Source: Entomomonas asaccharolytica (lineage in GTDB: Bacteria; Pseudomonadota; Gammaproteobacteria; Pseudomonadales; Pseudomonadaceae). From it: DNA of 64,000 nt. The notes under the pieces were generated by a model that worked only from the letters and a program-made list of their open reading frames with translations, was not told the DNA's origin and did not search any database. Positions 18,287 through 29,342 of the stretch are shown here, one piece after another. How positions within the stretch are numbered: position 1 is the stretch's first letter; each line of letters opens with the position of its first letter. The translations under genes were made by a program, and so were the position numbers. The DNA is taken from contig NZ_CP067393.1 of assembly GCF_016653615.1 (NCBI RefSeq), positions 1,875,673 to 1,939,672 of the forward strand, written 5' to 3'.

Positions 18287-20158
18287 ATGGACTTTTTTGG
18301 CCACCAAGATAAAGCAAAAACAAGAACGTTTTTGCTTGTATCTTTGTTTATTATCGGCCTTGCTCTACTCTCAATCGTAACAACTTTTGCCATTAATCTT
18401 GTATTAATGGCTACTTTAGATGCTCATGCAACTGATTATATTTCATATTGGCCAATACTTGGGGCTATCGTAGGGATTACTTTACTAGTTACTTTTTTCA
18501 AACATCTTAGTTTACGTGCAGGCGGCAAAGTTGTAGCCGAAGCATTAGGTGGCCGATTAATCAGTAGAAGTACCCGTGATACAAATGAGAGACGTTTATT
18601 AAATCTTGTTGACGAAATGGCAATTGCCGCAAGATTACCTGCACCACCTGTTTACTTATTAGACGACGAACCTAATATAAATGCTTTTGCTGCTGGCCAT
18701 ACAGTCAATAATGCGGTTATTGGGATAACCAAAGGTGCATTAGAGTTATTAACTCGCGATGAATTACAAGCCGTCATTGGTCATGAATTCAGCCATATCT
18801 TAAATGGTGATATGCGGATAAATTTACGCTTTACCGCAATGATTTTTGGTTTCCTTTATATTACCCAAGCTGCCACAATAATCATGAGGGCAAGCCAATA
18901 CTTAAGAGCATCCAGATCAAATAATAAAAACGCAGCCGCCGTTATGGCAGCTATTTTCTTAATTAGTATTATCTTATTTATCGCAGGTTGGCTTACTTCA
19001 CTGTGGGCTAGAATAATGCAGGCGGCCATTAATAGACAACGTGAATATCTAGCTGATGCATCCTCTGTACAATTTACACGACAAGGCATGGCCTTGGCCT
19101 CTGCCCTTAAAAAAATTGGTGGTAGTGTCTCTGGATCAAGTTTACAGACAGCCTCTGCGCAAAGTTATAACCATTTATTGTTTGGCCAAGGGGATGAACA
19201 TCTATTAGCTACTCACCCGTCTTTAACAAAACGTATTTTGCGTTTAGATCCTCTTTGGGATGGTGAATTTATTGTACCTGTAAGAATAAATGTAGAGCCA
19301 ACCACAGAAGATGAAACAGAGCATGCTAAAGAAACATTCTCTAAAGAAAATATCGTAAAAGCAATTACCACTGGCGCCGCTATCTCTATGGGGTTACCTA
19401 CCACAGCAGAACAAACAGCAGCAGCCAGCAGCAGTAAAGATAATGAAACTCCTTTAGTAAAAATAGCAGCCCTTTGCCAACAGCCAATGGGAGCTTGCTA
19501 CTTAGTTTTTGCTTATTTATTAGATAACAATCCTGATAAAGTTGCTAAACAAGTCTCATTAATTAAAAATACCGAACTACTCAATACTTGTACTGAGTTA
19601 TTAGCAGCTATTCCCAATACTCAACATTTATCATTTATTGAAAAAGCTATTCTGACTATAAAAACTTTAACGCCAGAACAGTATCAAGACTTTAAAAAAA
19701 TAATGATGCAATTGATTAACATAGCTGGTGATATTTCATTACATGAATGGTTAATTTATCAACTAGTTACTCATCAAATAGAGTATTCACCTTCTACTGA
19801 AGTAAAGTATCACTCATTAGATCAACTACAACCAGAAATAACTACCCTATTATCTGCTTTGGCATACTTATCTCCCACTGAAAATACCATCAAATCTTCT
19901 TTTGGTATGGGCGCTAATATCATGGGGTTATATACCATCCAGTTACAGCCCAACCCAGCTATTACTGAATTATCAAACTGTTTACAAAAACTACAACAGT
20001 CTTCTAGCTCTGTTCGTTATAAATTCTTGCAAGGAATACTAAAGGCTATACAACAAGATAAAACCATCAACTTAGAAGAAGCTACCTTTTTCAGAGTTTT
20101 ATCGATTTGTTTAGATTATCCAATGGAGCTTAATAATGCTATTCCATCAGTTAGTTAA
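18287..20158 (+). CDS. M48 family membrane metallopeptidase, copy 1
   Basis: This is a membrane zinc protease related to HtpX/Ste24. Two membrane segments occur at about 13-45 and 54-72. The active-site motif HEFSH is at 166-170, so His166, Glu167 and His170 are present, and the third zinc ligand Glu253 is in REYLADASS. Two further hydrophobic segments (about 183-205 and 216-240) lie between them, as in the family. A C-terminal region of about 300 residues is helical and not recognisable as a known domain. With 623 residues it is about twice the length of HtpX. It lies 19 bases after the LemA gene and 32 bases before its paralogue. Confidence 0.9.
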   Translation: MDFFGHQDKAKTRTFLLVSLFIIGLALLSIVTTFAINLVLMATLDAHATDYISYWPILGAIVGITLLVTFFKHLSLRAGGKVVAEALGGRLISRSTRDTNERRLLNLVDEMAIAARLPAPPVYLLDDEPNINAFAAGHTVNNAVIGITKGALELLTRDELQAVIGHEFSHILNGDMRINLRFTAMIFGFLYITQAATIIMRASQYLRASRSNNKNAAAVMAAIFLISIILFIAGWLTSLWARIMQAAINRQREYLADASSVQFTRQGMALASALKKIGGSVSGSSLQTASAQSYNHLLFGQGDEHLLATHPSLTKRILRLDPLWDGEFIVPVRINVEPTTEDETEHAKETFSKENIVKAITTGAAISMGLPTTAEQTAAASSSKDNETPLVKIAALCQQPMGACYLVFAYLLDNNPDKVAKQVSLIKNTELLNTCTELLAAIPNTQHLSFIEKAILTIKTLTPEQYQDFKKIMMQLINIAGDISLHEWLIYQLVTHQIEYSPSTEVKYHSLDQLQPEITTLLSALAYLSPTENTIKSSFGMGANIMGLYTIQLQPNPAITELSNCLQKLQQSSSSVRYKFLQGILKAIQQDKTINLEEATFFRVLSICLDYPMELNNAIPSVS

Positions 20159-20190
20159 GCCATATAACTTAATAAATAGATATTATTAAT

Positions 20191-22065
20191 ATGAATTTTT
20201 TTAAACTACAAAATAAAGCAAAAAGCCAAACATTTTGGCTTGTTATTCTATTCTGCCTAGGTTTAATTATTTTACCCTTTATTGGAGCACACATTATTAC
20301 CTTTTGTGTGGAGTTCTTTACTTTACCTAAAAATCGCTCTCCTGAAACCTTTTGGCTGGTCCTAAAGTGTCTCACTGTAATTATTATATTGGTTTCTCTC
20401 TACAAATATATCTCTCTACGTCAAGGTGGTAGGGTGATTGCTATTGCCTTAGGCGGACGACTAGTTGATAAGAGAGCATCCAATCCAAATGAACGTCGTT
20501 TATTAAACGTTGTAGAAGAAATGGCTATTGCCTCCAGTGTACCCGTACCTCATGTTTACATTTTGGATGAAGAAATTCATATCAATGCCTTTGCTGCGGG
20601 TCATACGATTAATGATGCAGTTATAGGTGTAACTAGGGGTACAACCGAGTTACTAACTCGCGATGAACTACAAGCAGTTATTGCTCACGAATTTAGTCAT
20701 ATATTAAATGGTGATATGCGTTTAAATCTACGCTTTACCGCCCTTTTGTTTGGCTTTATCTTTATCAGTCAAGCTGGCTTTGTATTACTTAGATTGGGAT
20801 TTGGTATAGGTAATGAAAAAAAAGGCGGTATTTTTCCACACTTTCTTGTACTCGCGGTGGCATTATTAGCAGCTGGCTTTTTAGGACAGTTATGGGCCAG
20901 AATTATGCAGGCTGCAGTTAACAGACAACGTGAGTACTTAGCTGACGCATCCTCTGTACAATTTACCCGTCATGGTCCCGCTCTAGCGTCAGCCTTAAAG
21001 AAAATTGGTGGCTCTGAGGGTGGTGCTACTTTAGAAACAGCTATGGCTGGTAGTTATGGACACTTTTTCTTTAGCCAAGCAGATACTAACCTCTTAGCTA
21101 CTCACCCCCCTTTAGAAAAACGTATTAAACGAATTGAACCTTGGTGGCAAGGTGGCTTTATCAACGTTGATTTTAGCAAACTCATTAACAGCGAAGAAGA
21201 TACTGAACCACAGCAAAACAACAGCATTCGGGATAAAAAATTAACCGCTGCAATTGCTGCAGGTTTATCGATTACAGGAACAGATGCTATCCCCTACTTA
21301 AAACCTGTTACCCTATTAAATACTAATGTAACAGATAAAGAACAAGCAATTGCCAAACTAGAAGCAATTTGCCATGAACCTATGGATGCTTGTTATCTAA
21401 TGTTTGCACTACTTGTTGATACTATTCCATCGATTCGAGCCAAACAATTTTTGGCTGTTAACAATACTGGCTTAGTTACAGATTACTATCAAACACTATC
21501 ACTTATTCCGAAGGAAAAACATTTAGAGTTTATTGAAAAAGCTATTCCTTCTTTAAAAAACTTATCGGATGAACAATATAAAAACTTCAAAACTACATTG
21601 ATGCATTTTATTCAAGCAGATAATGAAATTTCTTTGTATGAATGGTTAATCTACCAACTGATTATTCATCAAGTTGATGGACAGTTTAATCCTAAAGCGA
21701 TTATTACTTCTTATAACTATAACTCGTTAGACCAACTTAGAGATGAAGCTGCCATAATGTTAAGTGGTATAGCTCATTTAACAGAAAATCCAGACTATCA
21801 GCAGCGTGCTTTCGGGTTAGGCTCTAATATCATGGGGCTCTATACGATTAAATTACTACAGCAAAAACCTAATATTAGTCAGCTTACAACCAGCTTACAA
21901 AAATTACAGAAAGCAACAGAACCTGTTCGTAGAAAATTTTTACAAGGTGCATTACGTGCTATTGAACACGATCAGCAAGTAAATATTAAAGAGACTATGT
22001 TCTTTCGGATTTTATCTCTTTGCTTAGATTGTCCTATCCCTACGCTAGATTGCACAGTTCATTAA
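20191..22065 (+). CDS. M48 family membrane metallopeptidase, copy 2 (tandem paralogue)
   Basis: This 624-residue protein aligns with the upstream gene over its full length. The shared blocks include GGRL at about residues 88-91, NERRLLN near 100, INAFAAGHT near 131 and HEFSHILNGDMR from 166. Zinc ligands His166, Glu167, His170 and Glu249 are all kept, so both copies should be active. The copies diverge in the N-terminal membrane pair, the loop between the third and fourth membrane segments and the middle of the C-terminal region. The C-terminal end is again similar (FGLGSNIMGLYTIKL). The gene is part of the LemA operon; the duplication looks old because the two copies differ at many positions. 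Confidence 0.9.
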   Translation: MNFFKLQNKAKSQTFWLVILFCLGLIILPFIGAHIITFCVEFFTLPKNRSPETFWLVLKCLTVIIILVSLYKYISLRQGGRVIAIALGGRLVDKRASNPNERRLLNVVEEMAIASSVPVPHVYILDEEIHINAFAAGHTINDAVIGVTRGTTELLTRDELQAVIAHEFSHILNGDMRLNLRFTALLFGFIFISQAGFVLLRLGFGIGNEKKGGIFPHFLVLAVALLAAGFLGQLWARIMQAAVNRQREYLADASSVQFTRHGPALASALKKIGGSEGGATLETAMAGSYGHFFFSQADTNLLATHPPLEKRIKRIEPWWQGGFINVDFSKLINSEEDTEPQQNNSIRDKKLTAAIAAGLSITGTDAIPYLKPVTLLNTNVTDKEQAIAKLEAICHEPMDACYLMFALLVDTIPSIRAKQFLAVNNTGLVTDYYQTLSLIPKEKHLEFIEKAIPSLKNLSDEQYKNFKTTLMHFIQADNEISLYEWLIYQLIIHQVDGQFNPKAIITSYNYNSLDQLRDEAAIMLSGIAHLTENPDYQQRAFGLGSNIMGLYTIKLLQQKPNISQLTTSLQKLQKATEPVRRKFLQGALRAIEHDQQVNIKETMFFRILSLCLDCPIPTLDCTVH

Positions 22066-22159
22066 CGACACAATGGCGTTGCTCCTCTAGTAATGCCATA
22101 TTCTATGAAGTTGTTATATAGAAAATAACTTGTTTTGAATAAGCAACTTATACTAAAAA

Positions 22160-22549
22160 TTACTTTAATAAAAATTTAAAGAAAGTGACTGTAGCCATAC
22201 CCAGTAAAGTCATCGTAATACTGCCTATTACATGAACCGAGACTGCTGCTCCTGCCCAAAATATACGTCCCTGTTGTAGCAGTGTTGTTACCTCTGCGGA
22301 GAAAGTAGAAAAGGTTGATAACCCACCTAAAAATCCAGTGATGATAAATAGTTTCCACTCAGGAGCCATATTTGGATTATTCATAAAAATAACAAGAAAT
22401 AAACCTATCAAATAGCCTGCTAACAAGTTGGCAACTAACGTGCCTGGCGGGATAGTAGGAAATAATGTATTTAACAATAACCCTAAAACCCAACGTAATA
22501 TAGCTCCCAAGCCACCACCTAGACCTATTATTAAAGCAGCTTTCAACAT
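22160..22549 (-). CDS. crcB: fluoride efflux channel CrcB/FluC
   Basis: FluC is a small dual-topology channel that exports fluoride. The 129-residue protein has four membrane segments and the family motifs [10 protein letters not shown] near the N-terminus, the [13 protein letters not shown] block with the conserved Asn, and [16 protein letters not shown], which includes the Phe box. AGGAG lies 10 bases before the ATG. A fluoride riboswitch-like sequence is located just upstream on the same strand. Confidence 0.93.
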   Translation of the reverse strand: MLKAALIIGLGGGLGAILRWVLGLLLNTLFPTIPPGTLVANLLAGYLIGLFLVIFMNNPNMAPEWKLFIITGFLGGLSTFSTFSAEVTTLLQQGRIFWAGAAVSVHVIGSITMTLLGMATVTFFKFLLK

Positions 22550-22589
22550 TACAGCTTATCTCCTAGTTCTTTGAGTAATAATTTTTATG

Positions 22590-22646
22590 AGGATAACAAG
22601 TAGACATCATTAGCCAAAACGATTAGAGGAGGAATACCATATCCTA
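22590..22646 (-). promoter_or_regulatory. fluoride riboswitch (crcB motif) candidate
   Basis: On the minus strand, 41 bases before crcB, the blocks GGATATGGTATTCCTCC (22644-22628) and GGCTAATGATGTCTAC (22617-22602) occur in order. They resemble the crcB RNA motif (GGnGAUGGnAUUCCUCC ... GCUGAUGAUGCCUAC). The pseudoknot GGUAU with AUGUC can form with two wobble pairs. AGGATA at the 5' end can pair with TATCCT (22595-22590) just after the aptamer, a possible expression platform. The P3 helix is short and weak compared with the consensus, which lowers confidence. Confidence 0.62.
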
Positions 22647-22821
22647 GCAAGTACTAATAAAAAAACCAACCTAGCTAAAATACACATTCTTTTTATTATT
22701 ATCCATAGATCATTGGTTTAATGGTATTTATTATTCAATTTCCTTCATTAAACAAACGCTGTTTCGTCTATCTTACGAATTAAGAAACGATAAATTATTT
22801 TTACTGAAAAGACTATTTTTT

Positions 22822-22852
22822 AAAATGCACACTTGGACAAGTATGCATTTTT
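22822..22852 (-). terminator. terminator of pheS-pheT-ihfA
   Basis: A 14-bp stem beginning AAAATGCA, with arms 22822-22835 and 22839-22852, pairs fully as minus-strand RNA (one U-G wobble). It starts 13 bases after the ihfA stop and has A/T runs at both ends. Confidence 0.8.
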
Positions 22853-22864
22853 AGCAGAACAACA

Positions 22865-23182
22865 CTATTTTTTTAAATTCGCAGTTAACTGCTTTATATT
22901 GCTTTCTACTCTAGCCCTAAGCTTTTGGCCAGGGTGGAAGGTAACTACTCGTCTTGCAGTAATTGGCACTTCCTCACCAGTACGTGGATTGCGTCCTGGT
23001 CTCTCATTTTTATTACGTAGCTCAAAATTACCAAAACCTGATAACTTAACAGGTATACTATTAGCAAGAGACTCTTTCATTTCTTCAAAAAAATCTTCAA
23101 CTAATTGTTTTGCTTCCTGTTTCGTCAAATTTAGCTCATTAATCAAGCGCTCGGCCATTTCCGCTTTGGTTAAAGTACTCAT
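22865..23182 (-). CDS. ihfA: integration host factor subunit alpha
   Basis: IHF alpha pairs with IHF beta to bend DNA sharply in recombination, replication and transcription. The 105-residue protein has the HU/IHF fold; [23 protein letters not shown] is the DNA-binding arm, with the intercalating Pro in RNPRTG. The N-terminus [21 protein letters not shown] is typical of the alpha subunit. GAGGAAG is the ribosome site and lies at the very end of pheT, so pheT-ihfA are cotranscribed. A longer frame on the opposite strand over the same bases is a shadow. Confidence 0.96.
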   Translation of the reverse strand: MSTLTKAEMAERLINELNLTKQEAKQLVEDFFEEMKESLANSIPVKLSGFGNFELRNKNERPGRNPRTGEEVPITARRVVTFHPGQKLRARVESNIKQLTANLKK

Positions 23183-23188
23183 ATTTTT

Positions 23189-25570
23189 TTACTTCCTCAA
23201 CGTAGCGTTAAACTGCTCTTCTAATACAGCTACGATATTTTGCAAGGAAGCATTGATTTCATCATCAGTTAAAGTACGTTCAGGATGTTGCCAAGTAAGG
23301 CTCACAGCTATACTCTTTTGATTATCATCAATGCCCTTTCCTTGATAAACATCGAATAGTTGTATACTTGTTAAATAATTACCTGCTGCCGTCTTAATAG
23401 TTGCCATACATTTTTCTGCTATTAATGATTTGTCTACTAGAATAGCCAAATCGCGACTGACCTCAGGGAAACGGGATAATTCTCTAAATTTTGGTAAATT
23501 TCCCAGTTTCATTTCACTTAATGATAGTTCAAATAAGTAAATTGGAACATCTATACCCAGCACTTTTGCCAATTCTGGATGAAGAGCACCAATATAACCA
23601 ACATCTTGACCATCACGGACTATTATAGCACTTTGTCCTGGATGTAGGGCAGTATGTTGTTGTGGAATAAATTGATATTGATCTAAAGCACCAGCCAATC
23701 CTAAAATCGCTTCAACATCACCTTTAATATCATAAAAATCAACAACTTCTTTAGTATTTGCCCAACCTGCAGGCAAACGACTTCCCATAATTAAACCCGC
23801 CACCATATCTTCTTGTTTTAACTGGGGCAGTTGACCTTCAAAGCGTAAACCAATTTCAAAGATACGCACACGATTTTGTTGCCGATTTAAATTGTGTTGT
23901 AACGTTTTAATCAAACCAGGCCATAATGATATCCTCATAGCAGACATATCATTAGAAATTGGATTAGCCAACATTAATGGCTCATGTTCTGGATTAAACA
24001 ATTTAAATAATTTAGGATCTATAAAGCTATAGGTAATATTTTCCTGATAGCCCCTTGCTACTAATAAATCTCGTAGAGATTTTTTATTGATTTCAGCTTC
24101 TTGTTTATTAGCATGGGGCGCTAAGCGAGCTTGTGGATAACGCACAGGTAAACGATTATAACCGTATAAGCGTGCCACTTCTTCGATTAAATCTTCTTCA
24201 ATAGCTAGATCATAACGATAGCTAGGTACAGTTACCTGCCATATACCCTCGGCTTTAACTTGCAAGGTTACGCCCAAAGGTTTAAGTAATTGCTCTACCT
24301 GTTGATTAGTCAGTGCGATACCTAACACCTTCTCAATACGTTCAGCACGTAAAGTTACAGAACTAATAGTAGGTAAATTCTGTTCACTTACTGCCTCGAC
24401 AATGGGCCCTGCTTCACCGCCAATAATTTCTAATAACAGTGCTGTTGCACGCTCCATAGCAGGGCGAGATAATTGCCAGTCAACACCACGCTCATAACGT
24501 TGTGAAGCATCAGTATGTAAACCATAAGAACGGGCTTTACCTGCAACAGTAACAATATCAAAGAACGCAGATTCTAATAATAAATCTTTAGTTTTATTAC
24601 TAATACCACTGTGTTCTCCACCCATTACTCCAGCAATAGCCAAAGGCTTAGCGTGATCAGCAATCACTAAGGTATCATTACGTAATTTTACTTGCTGCTC
24701 GTTGAGTAGGGTTAACTGCTCATCTTGATACGCCATGCGCACCACAATGCCTTGATCTATTTCGGCTAAATCAAAGGCATGCATAGGTTGGCCTAATTCA
24801 ATCATCACATAGTTAGTCACATCCACCACTGCATCAATACTACGGATACCTGAGCGACGTAAACGCTCTACCATCCACATTGGGGTTGGCTTAGTAACAT
24901 CTACATTACGAATAATACGCCCCAAATAACGTGGACAACCCGCAGTATTCATTACATCAATACTAATTTGGTCATCAATGGTAGGCGTTACTGCATGAGT
25001 ATCAAACTCTGCCACAGCTGAGTTATATAATGCGCCTACTTCACGGGCTATACCACGTACAGATAAGCAATCACCACGGTTAGGTGTTAAATCAACCTCA
25101 ATCACAATATCATCTAGGTTTAGATAATCACGAAAATCTTTACCTACAGGTGCATCTGCTGGCAATTCCATTAATCCAGCATGGTCATCACTGATCCCTA
25201 ATTCTTTGGCAGAACAAAGCATACCATTTGATTCTATGCCACGTAATTTGGCTTTTTTAATGGTAAAATCACCTGGCAATTTAGCGCCAAGCAATGCAAA
25301 AGGTACTTTTAATCCTTGTCTCGCATTTGGTGCACCACAAACCACTTGCAAGGTTTCATTACCATTGCTTACTTGACATACCCGTAGTTTATCTGCATCT
25401 GGGTGTTGTTCAATACTGATTATTTCTCCAACTACAACACCTGTAAATTGTTGAGCAACAGCTTCAACACTATCTACTTCTAGCCCAGCCATGGACAGGC
25501 GAGCGATTAAATCGTCTTGAGAGACATTAGGGTTTACTAAACTACGAAGCCAATTTTCACTAAATTTCAT
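23189..25570 (-). CDS. pheT: phenylalanyl-tRNA synthetase beta subunit
   Basis: PheT forms the alpha2beta2 PheRS with PheS. The 793 residues contain the N-terminal tRNA-binding (EMAP-like) domain (about 39-148, VVVGEIISIEQHPDADKLRVC), the B3/B4 editing domain, B5, the catalytic-like core and the C-terminal FDX-ACB domain that grips the tRNA anticodon (FRELSRFPEVSRDLAILVD and onwards). It follows pheS by 26 bases. Confidence 0.97.
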   Translation of the reverse strand: MKFSENWLRSLVNPNVSQDDLIARLSMAGLEVDSVEAVAQQFTGVVVGEIISIEQHPDADKLRVCQVSNGNETLQVVCGAPNARQGLKVPFALLGAKLPGDFTIKKAKLRGIESNGMLCSAKELGISDDHAGLMELPADAPVGKDFRDYLNLDDIVIEVDLTPNRGDCLSVRGIAREVGALYNSAVAEFDTHAVTPTIDDQISIDVMNTAGCPRYLGRIIRNVDVTKPTPMWMVERLRRSGIRSIDAVVDVTNYVMIELGQPMHAFDLAEIDQGIVVRMAYQDEQLTLLNEQQVKLRNDTLVIADHAKPLAIAGVMGGEHSGISNKTKDLLLESAFFDIVTVAGKARSYGLHTDASQRYERGVDWQLSRPAMERATALLLEIIGGEAGPIVEAVSEQNLPTISSVTLRAERIEKVLGIALTNQQVEQLLKPLGVTLQVKAEGIWQVTVPSYRYDLAIEEDLIEEVARLYGYNRLPVRYPQARLAPHANKQEAEINKKSLRDLLVARGYQENITYSFIDPKLFKLFNPEHEPLMLANPISNDMSAMRISLWPGLIKTLQHNLNRQQNRVRIFEIGLRFEGQLPQLKQEDMVAGLIMGSRLPAGWANTKEVVDFYDIKGDVEAILGLAGALDQYQFIPQQHTALHPGQSAIIVRDGQDVGYIGALHPELAKVLGIDVPIYLFELSLSEMKLGNLPKFRELSRFPEVSRDLAILVDKSLIAEKCMATIKTAAGNYLTSIQLFDVYQGKGIDDNQKSIAVSLTWQHPERTLTDDEINASLQNIVAVLEEQFNATLRK

Positions 25571-25596
25571 ACTGTTCTCCTTTATTTAACTAATGA

Positions 25597-27093
<1,497 letters not shown>

Positions 27094-27123
27094 AAAAAAA
27101 GGGGAAAGTATTAACTTTCCCCC
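27094..27123 (-). terminator. terminator of the TRL-like lipoprotein gene
   Basis: GGGGAAAGT (27101-27109) pairs with ACTTTCCCC (27114-27122) around a 4-base loop, followed on the minus strand by seven T. Confidence 0.88.
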
Positions 27124-27184
27124 CCTTCTGGTTATATAGCCACTTTAGCATTTCATACGGAACAAAGATGCTTAAGTCTATTTG

Positions 27185-27493
27185 TTACTCTCCAGTAACC
27201 ATTACGCATGTTTTACCAAAGAATGGATATATACCATTTGAAGAATAATCTACAGTTGAAACTTTTCTGATACCAGCATTTTGTTTAGCTGATAAAATAG
27301 AAGCATCACCCGATGCATAAAGCCCTAAAATATTTTGCGCACAAGACATACCAGATTTTGAACCAACAGAGTTATCAGTTGCTGTTACTGGTCCTTTCAC
27401 ATCTGTTATCAAACCAAAGCCAACTGGTGACATATTACCAGCACAACCTGTTAATAAAATTGCTAACCCCATTAAACCCACTATCTTTTTCAT
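27185..27493 (-). CDS. TRL-like small lipoprotein
   Basis: This 102-residue exported lipoprotein has the signal MKKIVGLMGLAILLTGC; the lipobox LTGC places the lipidated Cys at 17. The mature part resembles the TRL-like family: a GLITDVKGPVTATDN start, a GMSCAQNILGLYASGDASI block and a final VDYSSNGIYPFFGKTCVMVTG. These proteins have no known function. AGGAA precedes the ATG. It has its own strong terminator. Confidence 0.8.
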   Translation of the reverse strand: MKKIVGLMGLAILLTGCAGNMSPVGFGLITDVKGPVTATDNSVGSKSGMSCAQNILGLYASGDASILSAKQNAGIRKVSTVDYSSNGIYPFFGKTCVMVTGE

Positions 27494-27701
27494 GATTTAT
27501 AATTCCTAAACTGTGTATGAGAAAAACTGGTTTTTAGTGAGTAAAGACCAGATAGACACTATTAAATCTGAAATAAAATAGGAAACAAGAGATATTAGCC
27601 AAAAGTCGAAGGTATTTTAATACTTATGTAGCATAAGCAAGAATATATTTTTATCAATACAAACAATTAGTTAACCATATAAAATTTTATTACAGTAACA
27701 A

Positions 27702-28505
27702 CTAATCACCACCCCCACCACAACTGCTACAGGAACTGCTGCTATCAGATGAGATGTTATCGTCATATTTAGTATTATTGTTAGAGTCATTATCTTGATA
27801 ATTATTTTTATTTGTATAAGAACCACCACTACAACCTGAACAGCCTACACCTTTAGCACTTTCATTGGTTGTGTTTCTATATAAACGAGCCTTTGCCAAA
27901 AACTCCTCTAAAGTATAACTAAAACCTTGTGGGATATTTAATACATCATCTATTTGAAATAACATAGGAAATGTATCAACCATCATTAAATTTCCTTTGT
28001 TTTCTAGTTGGCCAGCATAAACCCATGTTGTATATAGCTGGTCGTTTATTGTTTGCTTTCTTTGATAAGCCACATTGGCATCAGCCGAATTATGATGTAA
28101 ATAAAAACCAAAACACTGCTTACAAAAAGCCATATAAATTCGACTATCTAAAATAAACACATGCCATAAATCATCTACTACCCTTGATGGCATACCCAGT
28201 ATAGGTTTAGGTAATTTTTGCAGCGTATTATCATGGGTGGCTGTTAACACAATAATAAAATAATTTTTTAATTGCTCAATAACTTGGCTTACTACTACAT
28301 TATCTAATTGAGGATAGTATTTCCGAAAAGAATTCAGCACATTTTCAGTGAAAACATAATTATTTATTAATATTAATCGCTGTTGAAAACTAATCTCTTC
28401 TGCTTGAGTGGCTTTATCGCTTGCCTTTTTTGAATTAACTTTTTGTACTATTACGAAAAAAACCACAGCAATTACTACTATCCCTAATATTACCAATGAT
28501 TCCAT
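27702..28505 (-). CDS. membrane-anchored GRDP-like protein with Cys/Gly-rich tail
   Basis: The 267-residue protein starts with one membrane segment (about 3-21), followed by a soluble region containing VVDDLWHVFILDSRIYMAF and FGFYLHH. These resemble the conserved core of the glycine-rich-domain-containing protein-like family (D-x-W-H...Y). The C-terminal 50 residues are low complexity: Asn/Asp/Ser-rich with a GCSGCSGG block and a final SCSSCGGGGD. Similar short bacterial proteins with C-terminal Cys-Gly runs exist but have no known role; the Cys pairs could bind metal or form crosslinks. It lies immediately upstream of nothing obvious and downstream of tatD on the same strand. Confidence 0.7.
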   Translation of the reverse strand: MESLVILGIVVIAVVFFVIVQKVNSKKASDKATQAEEISFQQRLILINNYVFTENVLNSFRKYYPQLDNVVVSQVIEQLKNYFIIVLTATHDNTLQKLPKPILGMPSRVVDDLWHVFILDSRIYMAFCKQCFGFYLHHNSADANVAYQRKQTINDQLYTTWVYAGQLENKGNLMMVDTFPMLFQIDDVLNIPQGFSYTLEEFLAKARLYRNTTNESAKGVGCSGCSGGSYTNKNNYQDNDSNNNTKYDDNISSDSSSSCSSCGGGGD

Positions 28506-28528
28506 TAATTATTATCCTTAACTACACC

Positions 28529-29320
28529 TTATGAATCTGGCTGAGCTAATGGAAAAAGACGATAAAAATTAGCTGTTGTCATCTCAGCAAACGCTTCTAA
28601 AGGCATATTCCTTAACTCTGCGATAAAGCTTGCTACTTCTTTTACATACTCTGGCAAATTAGATTTACCACGATAAGGTACAGGTGCTAGATAAGGTGAA
28701 TCTGTTTCAACTAATAAACGATCATTCGGTACTTTTTTGGCTACCTCTCGCAACATATCTGCATTACGAAAGGTTACAATACCTGATAGCGAGATATAGT
28801 AGCCTAAATCCAAGGCTGCCTTAGCCATTTCCCAATCTTCAGTAAAACAGTGTAGCACCCCTGCTTGAGACAAAGCGGCATGTTTTAATATGGTTAAAGT
28901 TAGCTGTTTTGCTTCTCGTGTATGAATGATTACAGGCTTGCCTGTTTGATGGGCTGCTTCTAAATGAAGCTCAAAAGAAGTTTGTTGGGCTTGTACGGTT
29001 TCTGCTTGATAATGAAAATCAAGCCCTGTTTCACCAATTGCCACTACTTTTGGATGATCTAGCGCTTGCATTAACCAATCTAAACTAATAGGTTGCTTAT
29101 CCGCTAAATCGAGCGGGTGAATACCTACTGAACAATACACATCCTTATATTTTTCAGCAATTGCTTGCACAGTAGTGGCATTATCTTTACTCACACCGAT
29201 GGTTAAGAATTGCTTAACACCTTTATCTCGTGCTTGCTGAAGAACAGTATCTAACCCCCCTGCTATAGCGTCTAACTTTAAATAATCAAGGTGACAGTGA
29301 GAATCAACTAAATACTGCAT
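28529..29320 (-). CDS. TatD family metal-dependent hydrolase
   Basis: This is a TIM-barrel deoxyribonuclease of the TatD/YcfH type with two divalent metals. The motifs are DSHCHLD (7-13), VGIHP, GETGLDFH, HTREA, HCFTE and the final VETDSPYLAP. The length of 263 residues matches YcfH. In Pseudomonas it is the last gene of the holB-pilZ-tatD segment, and that order is kept here. Confidence 0.93.
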   Translation of the reverse strand: MQYLVDSHCHLDYLKLDAIAGGLDTVLQQARDKGVKQFLTIGVSKDNATTVQAIAEKYKDVYCSVGIHPLDLADKQPISLDWLMQALDHPKVVAIGETGLDFHYQAETVQAQQTSFELHLEAAHQTGKPVIIHTREAKQLTLTILKHAALSQAGVLHCFTEDWEMAKAALDLGYYISLSGIVTFRNADMLREVAKKVPNDRLLVETDSPYLAPVPYRGKSNLPEYVKEVASFIAELRNMPLEAFAEMTTANFYRLFPLAQPDS

Positions 29321-29342
29321 AACTTCTTATAAAAACGAAAGA

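Noticed and set aside
22833-23321. 162-codon plus-strand frame
   Set aside because: It runs opposite ihfA and its terminator; the minus-strand IHF alpha is unambiguous.
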